Assembly (NCBI GenBank): GCA_029582265.1
Contig: CM055819.1
Location: 13,937,087-14,001,086, forward strand
DNA length: 64,000 bases
Reading direction: 5' to 3'
Origin: Zoroaster sp. YZ-2022
Lineage: Eukaryota > Echinodermata > Asteroidea > Forcipulatida > Zoroasteridae
Shown here: positions 21,750 to 31,337 of the stretch, in pieces
Layout: the number at the start of each line of letters is the position of its first letter
How positions within the stretch are numbered: position 1 is the stretch's first letter
Notes under the pieces: model-generated
The model's database searches: none
Seen by the model: the letters and a program-made list of their open reading frames with translations, nothing else
What the model was told of the DNA's origin: nothing
Position numbers and translations under genes: made by a program

Positions 21750-21894
21750 CAGGGTTCGACCTTAGCGGTCGCCCGCTCGCCAAATGCGAGTGAAAACGGC
21801 GGCGGGCGAGTCAAAACCCTTCCTTCAGTAGCCCGCTGGGCGAGTCAAAATATTGTCACCGATAGGCCTATATCAGCCCTGAAATTACACGACG

Positions 21895-21980
21895 GCATCA
21901 ACGGCAATTGCCGTCAATGCCCTCACCCTCTGCCGTGATGCCCTTTAAAAATGCCACTTTTCACGGCAACGAGTTGCTGT
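21895..21980. repeat. GCCGTGATGCCCTTTAAAA word repeats
   Basis: GGCATCAACGGCAATTGCCG and TGCCGTGATGCCCTTTAAAA occur here. Variants recur at 22745-22830 (GCCTTGGTGCCCTTTACG; GCCGTGATGCCCTTTGAAAA), inside the same element. Confidence 0.6.
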
Positions 21981-22037
21981 GCTTTTCCCTGCATTGCCGT
22001 TGTGCCCACTTGTTTACACATACTAGTATTTACTACG

Positions 22038-22068
22038 TACATGTACATGTACATGTACATGTACAGTA
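22038..22068. repeat. (GTACAT)n microsatellite
   Basis: About five units of the self-complementary hexamer GTACAT, inside the element at 21750-23212. Confidence 0.85.
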
Positions 22069-23762
22069 CATTCTCACGGGAAAAAATATATCGCCGCCAC
22101 GCTCGATTGCGCGACTGGTGGCTGCGCTGCTAAGACCAAGTTCACGCAACGACCATTTGGGAACAAAATAGTCAAAATTACCTGGTACTCATGACCAAAA
22201 TGATATAGCGGTTACCAGGCAATATCGGCCGCTTGGTCGTTGTACGAACTTGGCCCTTGCTAATACTTTGGTTGGTGTCAACAGTACCCACAACATAAAC
22301 ACTACGCCAGGCATTCGCGGGTACCAGCTAAAAATAGCATGGCGCGGCGTTGGGGCGCATGCAACGTAAATAATACATGCTGAGTCTGTACCTAGACATG
22401 CATGCAGCGTGTGCGGTGCATCGGATATAGCATCGACGCATCGATCATCGTGTCGCGCCCTGCAATGTATCGTACGTATGTACATTACGCGGCCAGGGCT
22501 TTTGGTGGTCGTCAACATGCTGTCAAAGTGTCGACTAGCAAATAAAAAAAAGAGTGAACTGAATACTGCCACATCCAAATGCATAAAACTTGATGTTTTT
22601 TTCGGGTTAACATTGTGTTTTTTATTTATTTTTAATTGGTGACATAAACTGTAAGTGTTGCAATACTGTTTTCATGTAGGCCTAGAAAGGAAACTTTAGT
22701 CTTATTGGCATGTGCTGAATTGGAATGTTTTTTAAAATTTTTAAAGATTGCCTTGGTGCCCTTTACGTTTTTTTTTATCATTGCCGTGATGCCCTTTGAA
22801 AATCTTTAAAATTGCCTTGGTGCCCTGATTTTTTTAATGTTTTCATTATTGTTGTGTTCAGTTGGTTAGAAATAAAATATGAAAAGAGCCTTCTTCATTT
22901 CAGAATTAAAGCAAAAGCATTACTGTACACTAATGTGCCTGATCTTTTCCTCTGTTATTAGAATAGAATCCGTTATTAATTAAAGAAACATTAGTATTGC
23001 CTCAGAAACAAATATGCACATAATAATAAGGTAAGACAACTGTTGTTTATAATGCACGTTCTGATGCAAAATGCCTAAATTACTAAAAACAGTGATTTGA
23101 TTAAAATTATTTAAAAAAACATACAGGCGAGTGAAAAGGCTTGCGGGCGAGTGAAAAGTTTGGTTTACTAGCCCGGCCGGCGAGTGAAAAAAAAAGTTAA
23201 GGTCGAACCCTGAGAAGAGAGGTGCTTTTTTAAAGCGAGAAAGACTCAGGGTAAGTGGCCATTTAGTTATACTCCCATGCATAACACCGTAATGTTAGCA
23301 TTTCCTTCGGTGTGTTCCGACCGCATGATGGGGGTTGCGCTGTGTTTCACGGTACATCCGTGGCTGGGTTATCGCTGTTCGAGTGCATGTATATATTACG
23401 CAAGTCTTGCGTAAACACGTTGCTAGCATGTTGTAAAGCTTAAATCCTTTAGGTCAATATGAGTGGAGTCTAATTTCCATACAATCTATGAAACAATGGG
23501 GCTTAGTGTTTATTACCCGATCAAAGTCTGGCACTAAACCACATACCGCCTATCTCCACGAGAATGTATAGAAATTCTCTGCCTTTGTGACGTCACGAAC
23601 GTTTCGTTAAAACTTCGGGGGGTAAATTTTTGATTATTAGATAAACCATTAATAATCCACTCGACACAAAAAAAAACATTCAAAATTGTTTTTAATTCAT
23701 AACAATCAATATAACAGCACCAAAAATAAAGTTTGGTAAATACACTCTTCACAGACCTTTAA

Positions 23763-24425
23763 GATCACTACACCTGTGCACCATGATGACTCAACACCTC
23801 AATGTGATTATTGGAGAAACAGAAAAAAGGGTTAAGCTATGCAGTGTTGGCAACCGTTCTTAAAACAGGTGAACCATGACTGCCTAAAATAACAAAAGTT
23901 TAAAATCAGTGCTTTCTAAAGGGAGATTATTGCAAACCAAAGCGACCTTGTCCCAATGAGCCACAGGATCGTATTCTAAAACAATTAAGAACATTAAAAA
24001 CGTCACACAACACACTAAATATTAAAAAAGTCAATTCTTCTAGAGGTGCTGAACTCATGTATCTGCCTTTGTATAGACAGCAATCGCTTAATGTTAACTA
24101 TACGCCTAATGTGCATGTATTGTAACTATGATGTCTGGCAAACGCCCAATACGTGCGTTTCTACTTCCTGGTCATTGGTTGAACAGCGCGCCAAGCTCAT
24201 TATGCTGTTTCATTAAAGTAGTGAACATGAATGCAGAACTTTCGATCGATAAGCACGAACTTTATATTCGTTCTATCGTGAAATTTGTAAACAGTGGAGA
24301 TTATCTGTCATTCTTGTGATGATGACATTTTGCCAATCAGTAGGGAGTACGCCAGTATCGATGGAATTTTGAAATATTGTTCGCAAGGTTGGAGCGATGC
24401 TACTAGCACATGCCTTTCGGCTCTT

Positions 24426-24456
<31 letters not shown>

Positions 24457-24463
24457 AAAAGTA
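23763..24463. other. No gene recognised
   Basis: AT-rich sequence ending in a C10/A20 homopolymer run (about 24430-24460). Short frames have no family features. Confidence 0.45.
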
Positions 24464-25082
24464 TCTGGTTTCTGGTCATAGGTCGGCTTCAAAATCGGTG
24501 CGGTGAAGCACTTATTTTGGGGGGTAATTTTGTTTGTTTGTTTATGCCAAACATTGAAATACGTTATACGTAGGGCCTATGTGTACGCGGTTATTGGAAC
24601 CAGACCAAATTTCCCATACACAAGGTATGTTGGCTAAGAGAGGCCGCACAAATTGTGCAAACATTTTACCTGTATGTGAAAAAGTCGTTAAAAACACAGC
24701 CTAGCAGAATTCTAATCGATTCAGAAATGTTGGCCGCAATTGGACATCGAAGTAGCCAAAACAAAAACAAAACAAAACACCCCGCCCCCCCCCCCCCCAA
24801 TAAAAATGCCGACGTGCGGGTCTGAGGCGACGAGCGCGGAGACTTGACACCGGAGATTTTTTTTGCCTTAACACTCAGGCTCAGTGGCACACCCAGGATT
24901 TATGGTTTATGACTTCAGATCTTTAAGTAATTTCTCTACTCCTTCTGTAGATATTACTAACTATTGCCAAGTTTAGGGACGTTATATGTATTTCCATTAG
25001 TAAAAACTGAGCTAAACTGTTGACTGAGGGCCTCGGGTTTGTGTTTAGCACTTGACAACGTGAACAGTTAAGACCCCAGAAG

Positions 25083-25225
25083 AGGTAGAAGGCGTAGCGG
25101 TTTAGCGCATCGGACTCAAGCTCTGGTGGCTGATTCGTCAGAATGTGGATTCGAATCCCGGTCATGCCAGTTGCGGCACTTGTGGCCTTGAGCAAGACAA
25201 TTAACTCTGAGTTACTTCTCTTCAC
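25083..25225 (+). mobile_element. tRNA-Leu-like SINE, partial
   Basis: Head GGCGTAGCGGTTTAGCGC (A-box region), GACTCAAGCTC (anticodon loop with CAA), GGATTCGAATCCCGG (B box), then the SINE body CTTGTGGCCTTGAGCAAGAC and CTTCTCTTCACCAAGGAGT. The 3' tail is lost. Confidence 0.8.
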
Positions 25226-26375
25226 CAAGGAGTATACGCGGGTATTCGCTCGTCCCCACGTAAGGTACGATAACTGTGATCTCTCATTGGTTATTTTTTT
25301 GTGACCCCATGTGACCCGCGGTCGCTACTTCCTGTTTATGTTGGTACGAAACACAATTCATTTTCGTGTTTTTAGAAACGTTATTGATGCCAAGACATCG
25401 TTGGGTTTAATAAATAGCTTATCTTCAATATGTTTTGTCCATTTTTGTCCATATTACGTCTGAGTCTCTTCAACCTCTCCTCGGCCGTGTCGCACGGGGT
25501 GCCAACTCGACCGACGCGGGCACCTCCAAAAACTAGTCCATCACCATATGTAGGCCTGCACTACAGCCACATACATGCACACAATGTCGGGTTGTTCGTA
25601 CAATTAAACGTAGAGAAAGGAATTAATGTGCAGAATTATTTATTTAGTCTGATTTAAAATCCCACCAAGGTTGACATTTTGATTATAAATGTTTTCAGTC
25701 CCATAGTTAAATGGGTTTTCTCTGGAAGGCTAATCTGAAGGGGTTACAAATAACAAAATATTTTGCAATATGGCATCAGGTTTTTTGAAACATATGTTTT
25801 CCTATACCATGGATGATGGAGTTTTGCCATAGTTCTAATATACTATTATTAATATTATTATTTATTTCTTCCACTCCAAGCTTATTAACCAGGAGATTAG
25901 TTGCCCGGGTGTATTTTCGTTTTGTTGTCAGACTTGTCGTTAACCCCAAAATAACCTGGAGATTTCGTATAATAAGACTAATAACACTAATTATTTTCCT
26001 GGAGGCAAAATCACATAAAAATTCACATGTAGGAACTAAGAAGGAAGACTATTATTTTTTGCAAATTTTATTTCATGCTTCTTTTTCATTACAAAAAATA
26101 CAGCGAAGGTCAATTGATCAATCACATTGAAGGCGACGCGCGACGTTTTGAAGGGCGACGGGCGACGTTTAGAATGGCAGATATGGAATTCCATACTACT
26201 GAAATAAAACCACCCTTGTTTGATACACCTTCGGGATGAAAACGACTGATTCTAATCATATCAGTGTTGGCGAGAGTGAGTGGTAGTTACAGGGCAGCTA
26301 AATAATAGGTGTTTCTGCACTGCACTTAGGTCCTAATTGAATTTTTTCAATTAAGATTTTCATTTTAACATCTGT

Positions 26376-26420
26376 ATTTTGTTCACATGTATTAGAACAG
26401 AACACTACTGGTGGTTACAA
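26376..26420 (-). repeat. Fragment of the GAAACGTC dispersed repeat
   Basis: AGAACAGAACACTACTGGTG then GTTACAAATT is the reverse-complement version of the AACTxCCAGTTCTTTTCAGAAC part of the repeat at 49605-49700. Confidence 0.5.
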
Positions 26421-27240
26421 ATTAAACACTACATGCATTACAGTCACGTGCTTACTGTGTTTACGTGAGATTGCCAAAAAGCAAACTGATTAATTTATAA
26501 AAGAACGCTTATCGCCCTCAAAACTGCAATTATTAAGTACATTTAGAAATATAGAACAAATCAATTACAAAAGGATTTTACTTTTTTAATAATTGATTTG
26601 TTCTAGCATATTCTAGAATTAGCAAAGAGAAACACCTATGGCCACAAGAAGCGAGGTTATCAATGAATAATTATGTTGCACTTGAGCTTATTGGATTGGT
26701 TAAAAATATTTATGATTGAAGAATTTAATACAATTCTAAATCTGTGATAGTAAATTTGTGATAGTAATGTGACTGACTGGGAGAGGCCGGGGGAACAGTA
26801 TGTTATGGTAATCCACCCACAAAAAACAATTATTCCCCTACCGGCTAAAAAAAATAATCTAGACTGCATAAGTGTTTTGATTTTTAAAGTTTTGCCTTTT
26901 TAGGCCTTATTATTTATAAAAGTCTTCACATAACATAATATGTCTTCAATCCCAGTGGCCTGCAGCATAAAAACATTGAAAACAAAAATAAGGTGGTTAA
27001 GACGTCTGTAATACACTCACTGGCCATAAGTATTGCAACACACACCAAAGTTCAGTTTGGAGAACTGTGTTACAATAATTTATTTTATTTTATTTACACT
27101 ACTTAAGACTTCTTGAAAGTGCCTGTGTTTTGAAGTCAATGTTCTTTTTTACTGTTCTTGCTCGGAAATTATATAATACACGATCGATGAAATCAGATTA
27201 AATGATCATCTCACCTGTTACTGTAAAGTGCTAATTTTAA

Positions 27241-28116
27241 AGGCACCTGGCAATAGGTTTTTTATTGATTTAAACAATAAAGTATATGTGTATTAACAAT
27301 AAACAAATTGTTTGAGTGATTATTTGTCAGGATTTATATGTTTAAAAACAATATGAAGTTGTTTGGAGGGTGACTCCGCCCATCCCTTTTTGTGACGTCA
27401 TTCGAGGAAGGATTCGCCGCTGATGGAACATCGACCCCCCTCGACGCCCTCGAGAATTGCCTGTGTTTACATACGTGTGGTTTGGTTTGTTATAAAAAAA
27501 GGCATTTTTCCGGCATTTTCCCAGCAATGCCGACCAGGTGTATTGCTGCTGGATGCAACAAAACAACTAAAGATGGGGTCAGCCTGCATCTGTTTCCAGC
27601 TGATCCCAAATATAGGCGGTTATGGGCAGCGAAAGTCAGGATAACGAGGGCAAAGTGGTCCTGTCCGACGTCGTTTTCAGCGCTATGCAGTGACGCTATG
27701 CAGTTTTCGTAGCACTAGCGGCATTGCTGCACCTATATCGTGAAAACTTGCATGCTTCCCATTGGGCCTTGTTTTACGTTGTCGTTTCATCTGAAACTAG
27801 GTTACAGGTTAGGCATACATTTTGTAAGTATGTGTGCTGGCAGTTCATGACAGACTTGACAGTTGTGTATAGACTATAGTGCAATGACCAATGTGTCAGA
27901 CTACACATTTTCTCTTCAAATATCCCTGCCTCGAATGACGTCACGAACAGCGCCACCATGTGTCAATGTAAAGGGGGGGCCTATTCTAAAGTCGTAAATA
28001 CAATAAAACCACTATTTCTGTAACCTTAGTTACTTGTTTATTCACATTCCACTCATAAAAATGTATATATTTATCACAAAAGCTACATTTGGACAAAATA
28101 CCAGTGCCAGGTGCCT
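27241..28116 (+). mobile_element. Kolobok-like TTAA element with THAP fragment, 876 bp
   Basis: TTAA at 27237-27240 and 28117-28120 flank perfect short inverted ends AGGCACCTGGCA and TGCCAGGTGCCT. The MITE copy at 11177 lacks the insert, which confirms the TTAA target. A THAP frame lies at 27527-27712. The interior has no transposase catalytic region, so the element is non-autonomous. Confidence 0.9.
27527..27712 (+). pseudogene. Truncated THAP zinc-finger domain
   Basis: Starting at ATG (27527): PTRCIAAGCNKTTKDGVSLH, then LFPADPKYRRLWAAKVRITR, then KWSCPTSFSALCSD. This follows the THAP C2-CH pattern: C-x4-C, the FP and W core residues, then CS-D before the expected HF. The frame runs into a stop after ALCSDAMQFS, so the last zinc ligand (His) is lost. 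It resembles the broken THAP in the Kolobok copy at 20495, but is better preserved. THAP domains are sequence-specific DNA binders. Here it probably derives from the N-terminus of a Kolobok-type transposase. Confidence 0.85.
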
Positions 28117-28156
28117 TTAAGCATGTTGCAATACTTTTGGCCAGTGAGTGTAGTAT

Positions 28157-28493
28157 TGTTATGCCGCTACCTCATTGTTTGCATTCCTGTCTCGGCTCTT
28201 GAGGTCTTGGAATGCAAGTTAGAATTTGTTATGTAACACCTATTTTATAGAACCCTATAAAAAGGGTGTGGTCCGAGCTTTCGGGGTCTGTGTCCCTCAA
28301 CCGTGCCGTCGGGTCGCTCGGGCTCATTTAAATTACTGTAATATTTGGATTTCTGTTTGCCGTATAACATGTTAATAAAATACTAAGTTGTAGATTTCGA
28401 AAAGACACGTTTAAACTGGCTATTCTGTTTGTCTGTTGTGTCGATCCCGATGGGTGTGGCGGCCGTTGCCGCGAGTAAACAACACCCATAACA
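28157..28493 (+). repeat. 5' LTR of the Gypsy element
   Basis: Begins TGTTATGCCGCTACC and ends CACCCATAACA (TG...CA). A possible core promoter region GAACCCTATAAAAAGGGTG lies near 28250. Its first ~225 bp recur at 30767-30983. Confidence 0.9.
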
Positions 28494-28515
28494 TATGGTG
28501 GAAGATCCGGACCCG
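28494..28515 (+). promoter_or_regulatory. Primer binding site
   Basis: TATGGTGGAAGATCCGGACC follows the LTR directly. The TGG start complements a tRNA CCA end. I cannot name the tRNA with confidence. Confidence 0.65.
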
Positions 28516-28709
28516 ACGTCCCGACTGCACGACATGGTGAGGGACATGTGAGGGACACAGAACCGCTATGGGGATGAGCTCAGTTATGTAAATAAGTTTG
28601 TTATCGTATTATTTTGTTGTAGTTCTATCCCCAAGCGTAAGTTCATTGTATTGTTGTTAATTTATTGTTATTTTTTGTAGTTGTTTGTACACCAACTTTC
28701 ACATGTGAT

Positions 28710-30086
28710 ATGATGGCAAGTAAATATGAATGTAATTTTAAGGACACATATTCAGGAACTGAAGACCTCGATCTCTTTTTAAGTAGATTTGAGAATTATG
28801 CAAAATTGCGAGATTTTGTAAATGACAAGAAAGTTCTGTCGTTAGGTCTACGATTAACAGGTCCTGCTGCATTATGGTTTGCCGACTTACCTGATAGTTT
28901 AAAAGGCGATTATAGTAAAGTTGTTTGTGCTCTCAGGTCAGTTTTTGAAGGTGAGAATGTTAGGTGGATACGAGAAGCCAAGTTAGCAGAACGTCAACAA
29001 GGTGAAAATGAATCTTTAGATTTATACTTTAGAGAGATTATATGTAACCATGGCTGTCCTCGTATTCTTCTTAGTGACAGAGGTACAAATATTTTGAGCA
29101 AACTGGTTCAAGAAGTATGTAAGATAATGCGTACCGAAAAGGTTAATACTAGCCCATATCACCCTCAGTGTAATGCAGTACAAGAAAGGTTTAATGCTGT
29201 AATCTTAACGACTGTGTCTCATTATGTGAACAAATTTCACACAAACTGGGATAATTTTGTCCCTGCTATCCAGTTCGCATATCGTAGTACACCAGCAGAT
29301 AATTCGATTGGTTTCAGTCCATTTTTTATGTTGTATGGGAGAGAGGCAGTACTCCCGATTGATGTATCACTTTGTCCTAAACCAGAATACTCTGAACGTA
29401 ACGTAAGAGATTATATTCATAACTTAATCACTCAACTTTAAGTAGCTAGAGAAATTTCAAAGCAACATTTAGAATCTAACCAAGCATCTATGAAGGACCG
29501 TTACGATAGTCGTACGCAAGAAGTACCTTACCAAGTAGGAGATGTTGTGTATATTTATATACCAGCAATACAGAAAGGATTATCTAGAAAACTCCAAAAG
29601 TTCTGGTGTGGTCCATATTTACTTGTACAACAGACTGGTCCTGTAAATTTTAAGGTTAGAAACCTGGAAAACAACAAACTGCTCTATGCTCCAATTCATG
29701 TTAATAGAATGAAATTTGCTTATAATCGTTTTATTAGACAATCTAATGAAGTGTCACGTGATTTTGTTCAAAGGGATCCACTTGAACACCTACAAGATAG
29801 TGATTGCCCTGAAGATTCGTTTGAGCCACACATGGCAATCCACGAACCACAACAAAGAAGCCCCCAAATACCTGGTTTACCCGATGTTGGAAAACCAAGC
29901 AGCAAAGAGTTCCAAGTTGAGAAAGTCCTACGAGGAAAGTTTATAAATGGCAAATTGCATTATCTGATTAAGTGGAAAGATTTTCCCAATAATCAAAATT
30001 CATGGGAGCCAGTTGAAAACTTGAATGAAACGCTCCGTAAGTTTCTTAAAAATAATCCTGTTAGAATAACTGGTAAAGTTAAATAA
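28710..30086 (+). pseudogene. Gag-integrase-chromodomain fusion frame with one internal stop
   Basis: One frame of about 458 codons is interrupted only by TAA at 29439-29441; 16 sense codons link that stop to the ATG at 29490. Residues 1-110 are gag-like (DLDLFLSRFENYAKL, GPAALWFADLP, LAERQQGENESLDLYF). The frame then jumps to integrase (NHGCPRILLSDRGTN, SPYHPQCNAVQERFN). The Asp of LLSDRG and Glu of VQERFN are 35 residues apart as in DD35E, but the first catalytic Asp and the zinc module are gone. After the stop come QVGDVVYIYIP and KFWCGPYLLVQQTGPVNFKV (GPY/F module), then a chromodomain (FQVEKVLRGKFINGKLHYLI, WKDFPNNQNSWEPVENL). Chromodomains steer integration towards chromatin marks. The in-frame join is an internal deletion. 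Confidence 0.88.
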
Positions 30087-30748
30087 GTCGGCAAGGATTT
30101 TAAGTTGTATTGACTTTAAAGTTTTGGTGTGTTGACATTATTCAAAATTTAATTGATATGGATGTACAATTTTGAATTTAATGTATTGTGAGAGGTACCG
30201 GAAATAAGTACTTTTGTGTATATGAATTTGTTTAAGTCAGCACTTTGAGTGTTCACCGAAATTGAAACATGCTAATATCATCATTGATGTATTTATTATT
30301 TTGAATAATGATTGTAATGTTTTAGTTTATTAAGGATTGTGGATTATTCCTTATCACGGATAAAGAGAAGGCGACGACCTTCGGCTCGGCTTGCGAGAAG
30401 TAGCTACGACCACCAGATAGGCAGCCGTGATGGAGTTTCCCGGGACGTCGTCCTGATCCTTCCCAGCCGTCTACAGACTGGACTCGGAGATGGCAACAAC
30501 GCTGTGTTCAGACCGGAAGTCTCATGCCCGAAAATGGACTACAGACGGTAGCGTTGAACAACGTTAAATTAATACCAATTGCTTATAATAATTGCCAAAC
30601 ATTTGTATTAAATTGTTTGTATTTGATTTTGTCCTATTGTTGGTATTTGACTGGCCAGCATTTGTCAGCATAACGAAGAAAAAAAAACCATAAATAATTT
30701 AATATAAATATAATTTAAAAAAAAATTAGAATTGTCAGGAGCCAATTT
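30087..30748 (+). other. 3' non-coding region of the Gypsy element
   Basis: A 680-bp region between the chromodomain stop and the polypurine tract. A GC-richer patch at 30355-30550 has no recognised family. The rest is AT-rich. Confidence 0.6.
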
Positions 30749-30766
30749 AAAAAAAGGAGGGGCGTA
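30749..30766 (+). promoter_or_regulatory. Polypurine tract
   Basis: AAAAAAAGGAGGGGCGTA lies immediately upstream of the 3' LTR start TGTTATGCC. It is the expected primer for plus-strand synthesis. Confidence 0.8.
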
Positions 30767-30983
30767 TGTTATGCCGCTACCTCATTGTTTGCATTCCTGT
30801 CTTGGCTCTTGAGGTCTTGGAATGCAAGTTAGAATTTGTTATGTAACACCTATTTTATAGAACCCTATAACAAGGGTGGGGTCCGAGCTCTCGGGGTCTG
30901 TGTCCCTCAACCGTGCCGTCGGGTCGCTTGGGCTCATTTAAACTACTGTAATATTTGGATTTCTGTTTGCCGTATAACATGTG
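30767..30983 (+). repeat. Truncated 3' LTR of the Gypsy element
   Basis: Matches the first ~225 bp of the 5' LTR with few substitutions (for example CTTGGC for CTCGGC, CAAGGGTGGGG for AAAAGGGTGTG). It then changes abruptly at TAACATG into SINE-tail-like sequence, so the LTR 3' third is lost. Confidence 0.9.
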
Positions 30984-31125
30984 AAAAGCACTGAGTATAC
31001 ATTGCTATACACACGTTGGTGTAGTACAAAAATTAACTCATTTGTTTGTCACCCGAGGCAAGAATTTCATCAACCTATAAATATCGTGGAACCCACTGCT
31101 ATAATAGGATTCTAGCCGGCCAATA
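30984..31125 (+). mobile_element. SINE tail and SINE leader (TAxACxTGCTATAC family)
   Basis: 30984-31040 (AAAGCACTGAGTATACATTG then CTATACACACGTTGG) matches the tail of the SINE at 32354-32520. 31098-31125 (TGCTATAATAGGATTCTAGC then CGGCCAATA) matches the leader of the reverse copy at 59330-59500. The second piece continues at 32354 across the hAT insertion. Confidence 0.7.
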
Positions 31126-31337
31126 CAGTGGCGTAGCTGGCTATGTTCGCCGGGGGGGGGGGGGGGAAGAATCAGATCCCAGGGGGCCCACCTTATGTAA
31201 AAGCGGCCCTGTATACAGGGCCGGATTTATAAAGTGGCAATTGCCCCGGGCCCCCCCTGCCAGAGGGCCCCCCCCAGACTAAGGACTTCCTTTATATAAA
31301 AAAATGTAATAATTATAAAATTAGTTTTATATATATA

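Larger units (their letters stand above)
21750..23212. mobile_element. Non-autonomous element with TIR CAGGGTTCGACCTTA, 1463 bp
   Basis: The left end CAGGGTTCGACCTTA and right end TAAGGTCGAACCCTG are perfect inverted repeats. Just inside each end lie repeated GGCGAGTxAAAA words. A 5-bp AGAAG occurs on both sides. Alignment with copy 1 (AACGAAGAAGAGACGTG on its minus strand) shows the uninterrupted sequence. No transposase is recognised; the CAGGG start suggests a hAT relative with a short target duplication. Confidence 0.8.
20178..23758 (+). mobile_element. Kolobok-like TTAA element, copy 2, with two nested insertions
   Basis: Flanked by TTAA at 20174-20177 and 23759-23762. The left end AGGTCCTATGAAATAG and the right end CTCTTCACAGACCT correspond to the two ends of copy 1. 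Removing the nested elements (20552-21493 and 21750-23212 plus target duplications) leaves about 1.16 kb, the same size as copy 1. The two copies have opposite orientation. It carries a broken THAP frame. Confidence 0.85.
24464..26973. repeat. Dispersed duplicated block, copy C
   Basis: Collinear with 53110-55732 over most of its length. Shared landmarks are TCTGGTTTCTGGT, TACGCGGTTATTGGAAC, GCGGGTCTGAGGC, TCGCTACTTCCTGTTTA, TCCCACCAAGGTTGACATTT, GCCACAAGAAGCGAGGTTAT and the final CCAGTGGCC. The two copies differ in the interval 24880-25230 versus 53540-54660. Copy C has a SINE there and a fragment of the CAGTGGCACACCC hAT end. Confidence 0.85.
27014..28150. mobile_element. Tc1-type MITE (CACTCACTGGCC family) interrupted by a Kolobok-like element
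   Basis: Flanked by TA (27012-27013 and 28151-28152). The left end CACTCACTGGCCATAAGTAT and right end GTTGCAATACTTTTGGCCAG then TGAGTG are inverted repeats. The MITE body is split after 27240. Its uninterrupted relative is at 11177-11420. Confidence 0.9.
28157..30983 (+). mobile_element. Ty3/Gypsy chromodomain LTR retrotransposon, internally deleted
   Basis: A 5' LTR (28157-28493) is followed by a primer-binding-site-like TGGTGGAAGATCCGG. One long reading frame then goes from gag directly into integrase and chromodomain. Next come a ~680-bp 3' non-coding region, a purine-rich tract ending GGAGGGGCGTA, and a truncated 3' LTR (30767-30983). Protease, reverse transcriptase, RNase H and the integrase N-terminus are missing. 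Confidence 0.92.

Noticed and set aside
22189..22584. 131-codon minus-strand frame
   Set aside because: It lies inside the CAGGGTTCGACC element, has skewed composition and shows no recognisable motif.
25813..26130. 105-codon open frame in block C
   Set aside because: The frame is not preserved in block D, and the composition is that of AT-rich noise.
29490..30086. Stand-alone chromodomain gene
   Set aside because: It is in the same frame as the upstream gag-integrase sequence, separated only by one stop codon, and lies between the LTRs.
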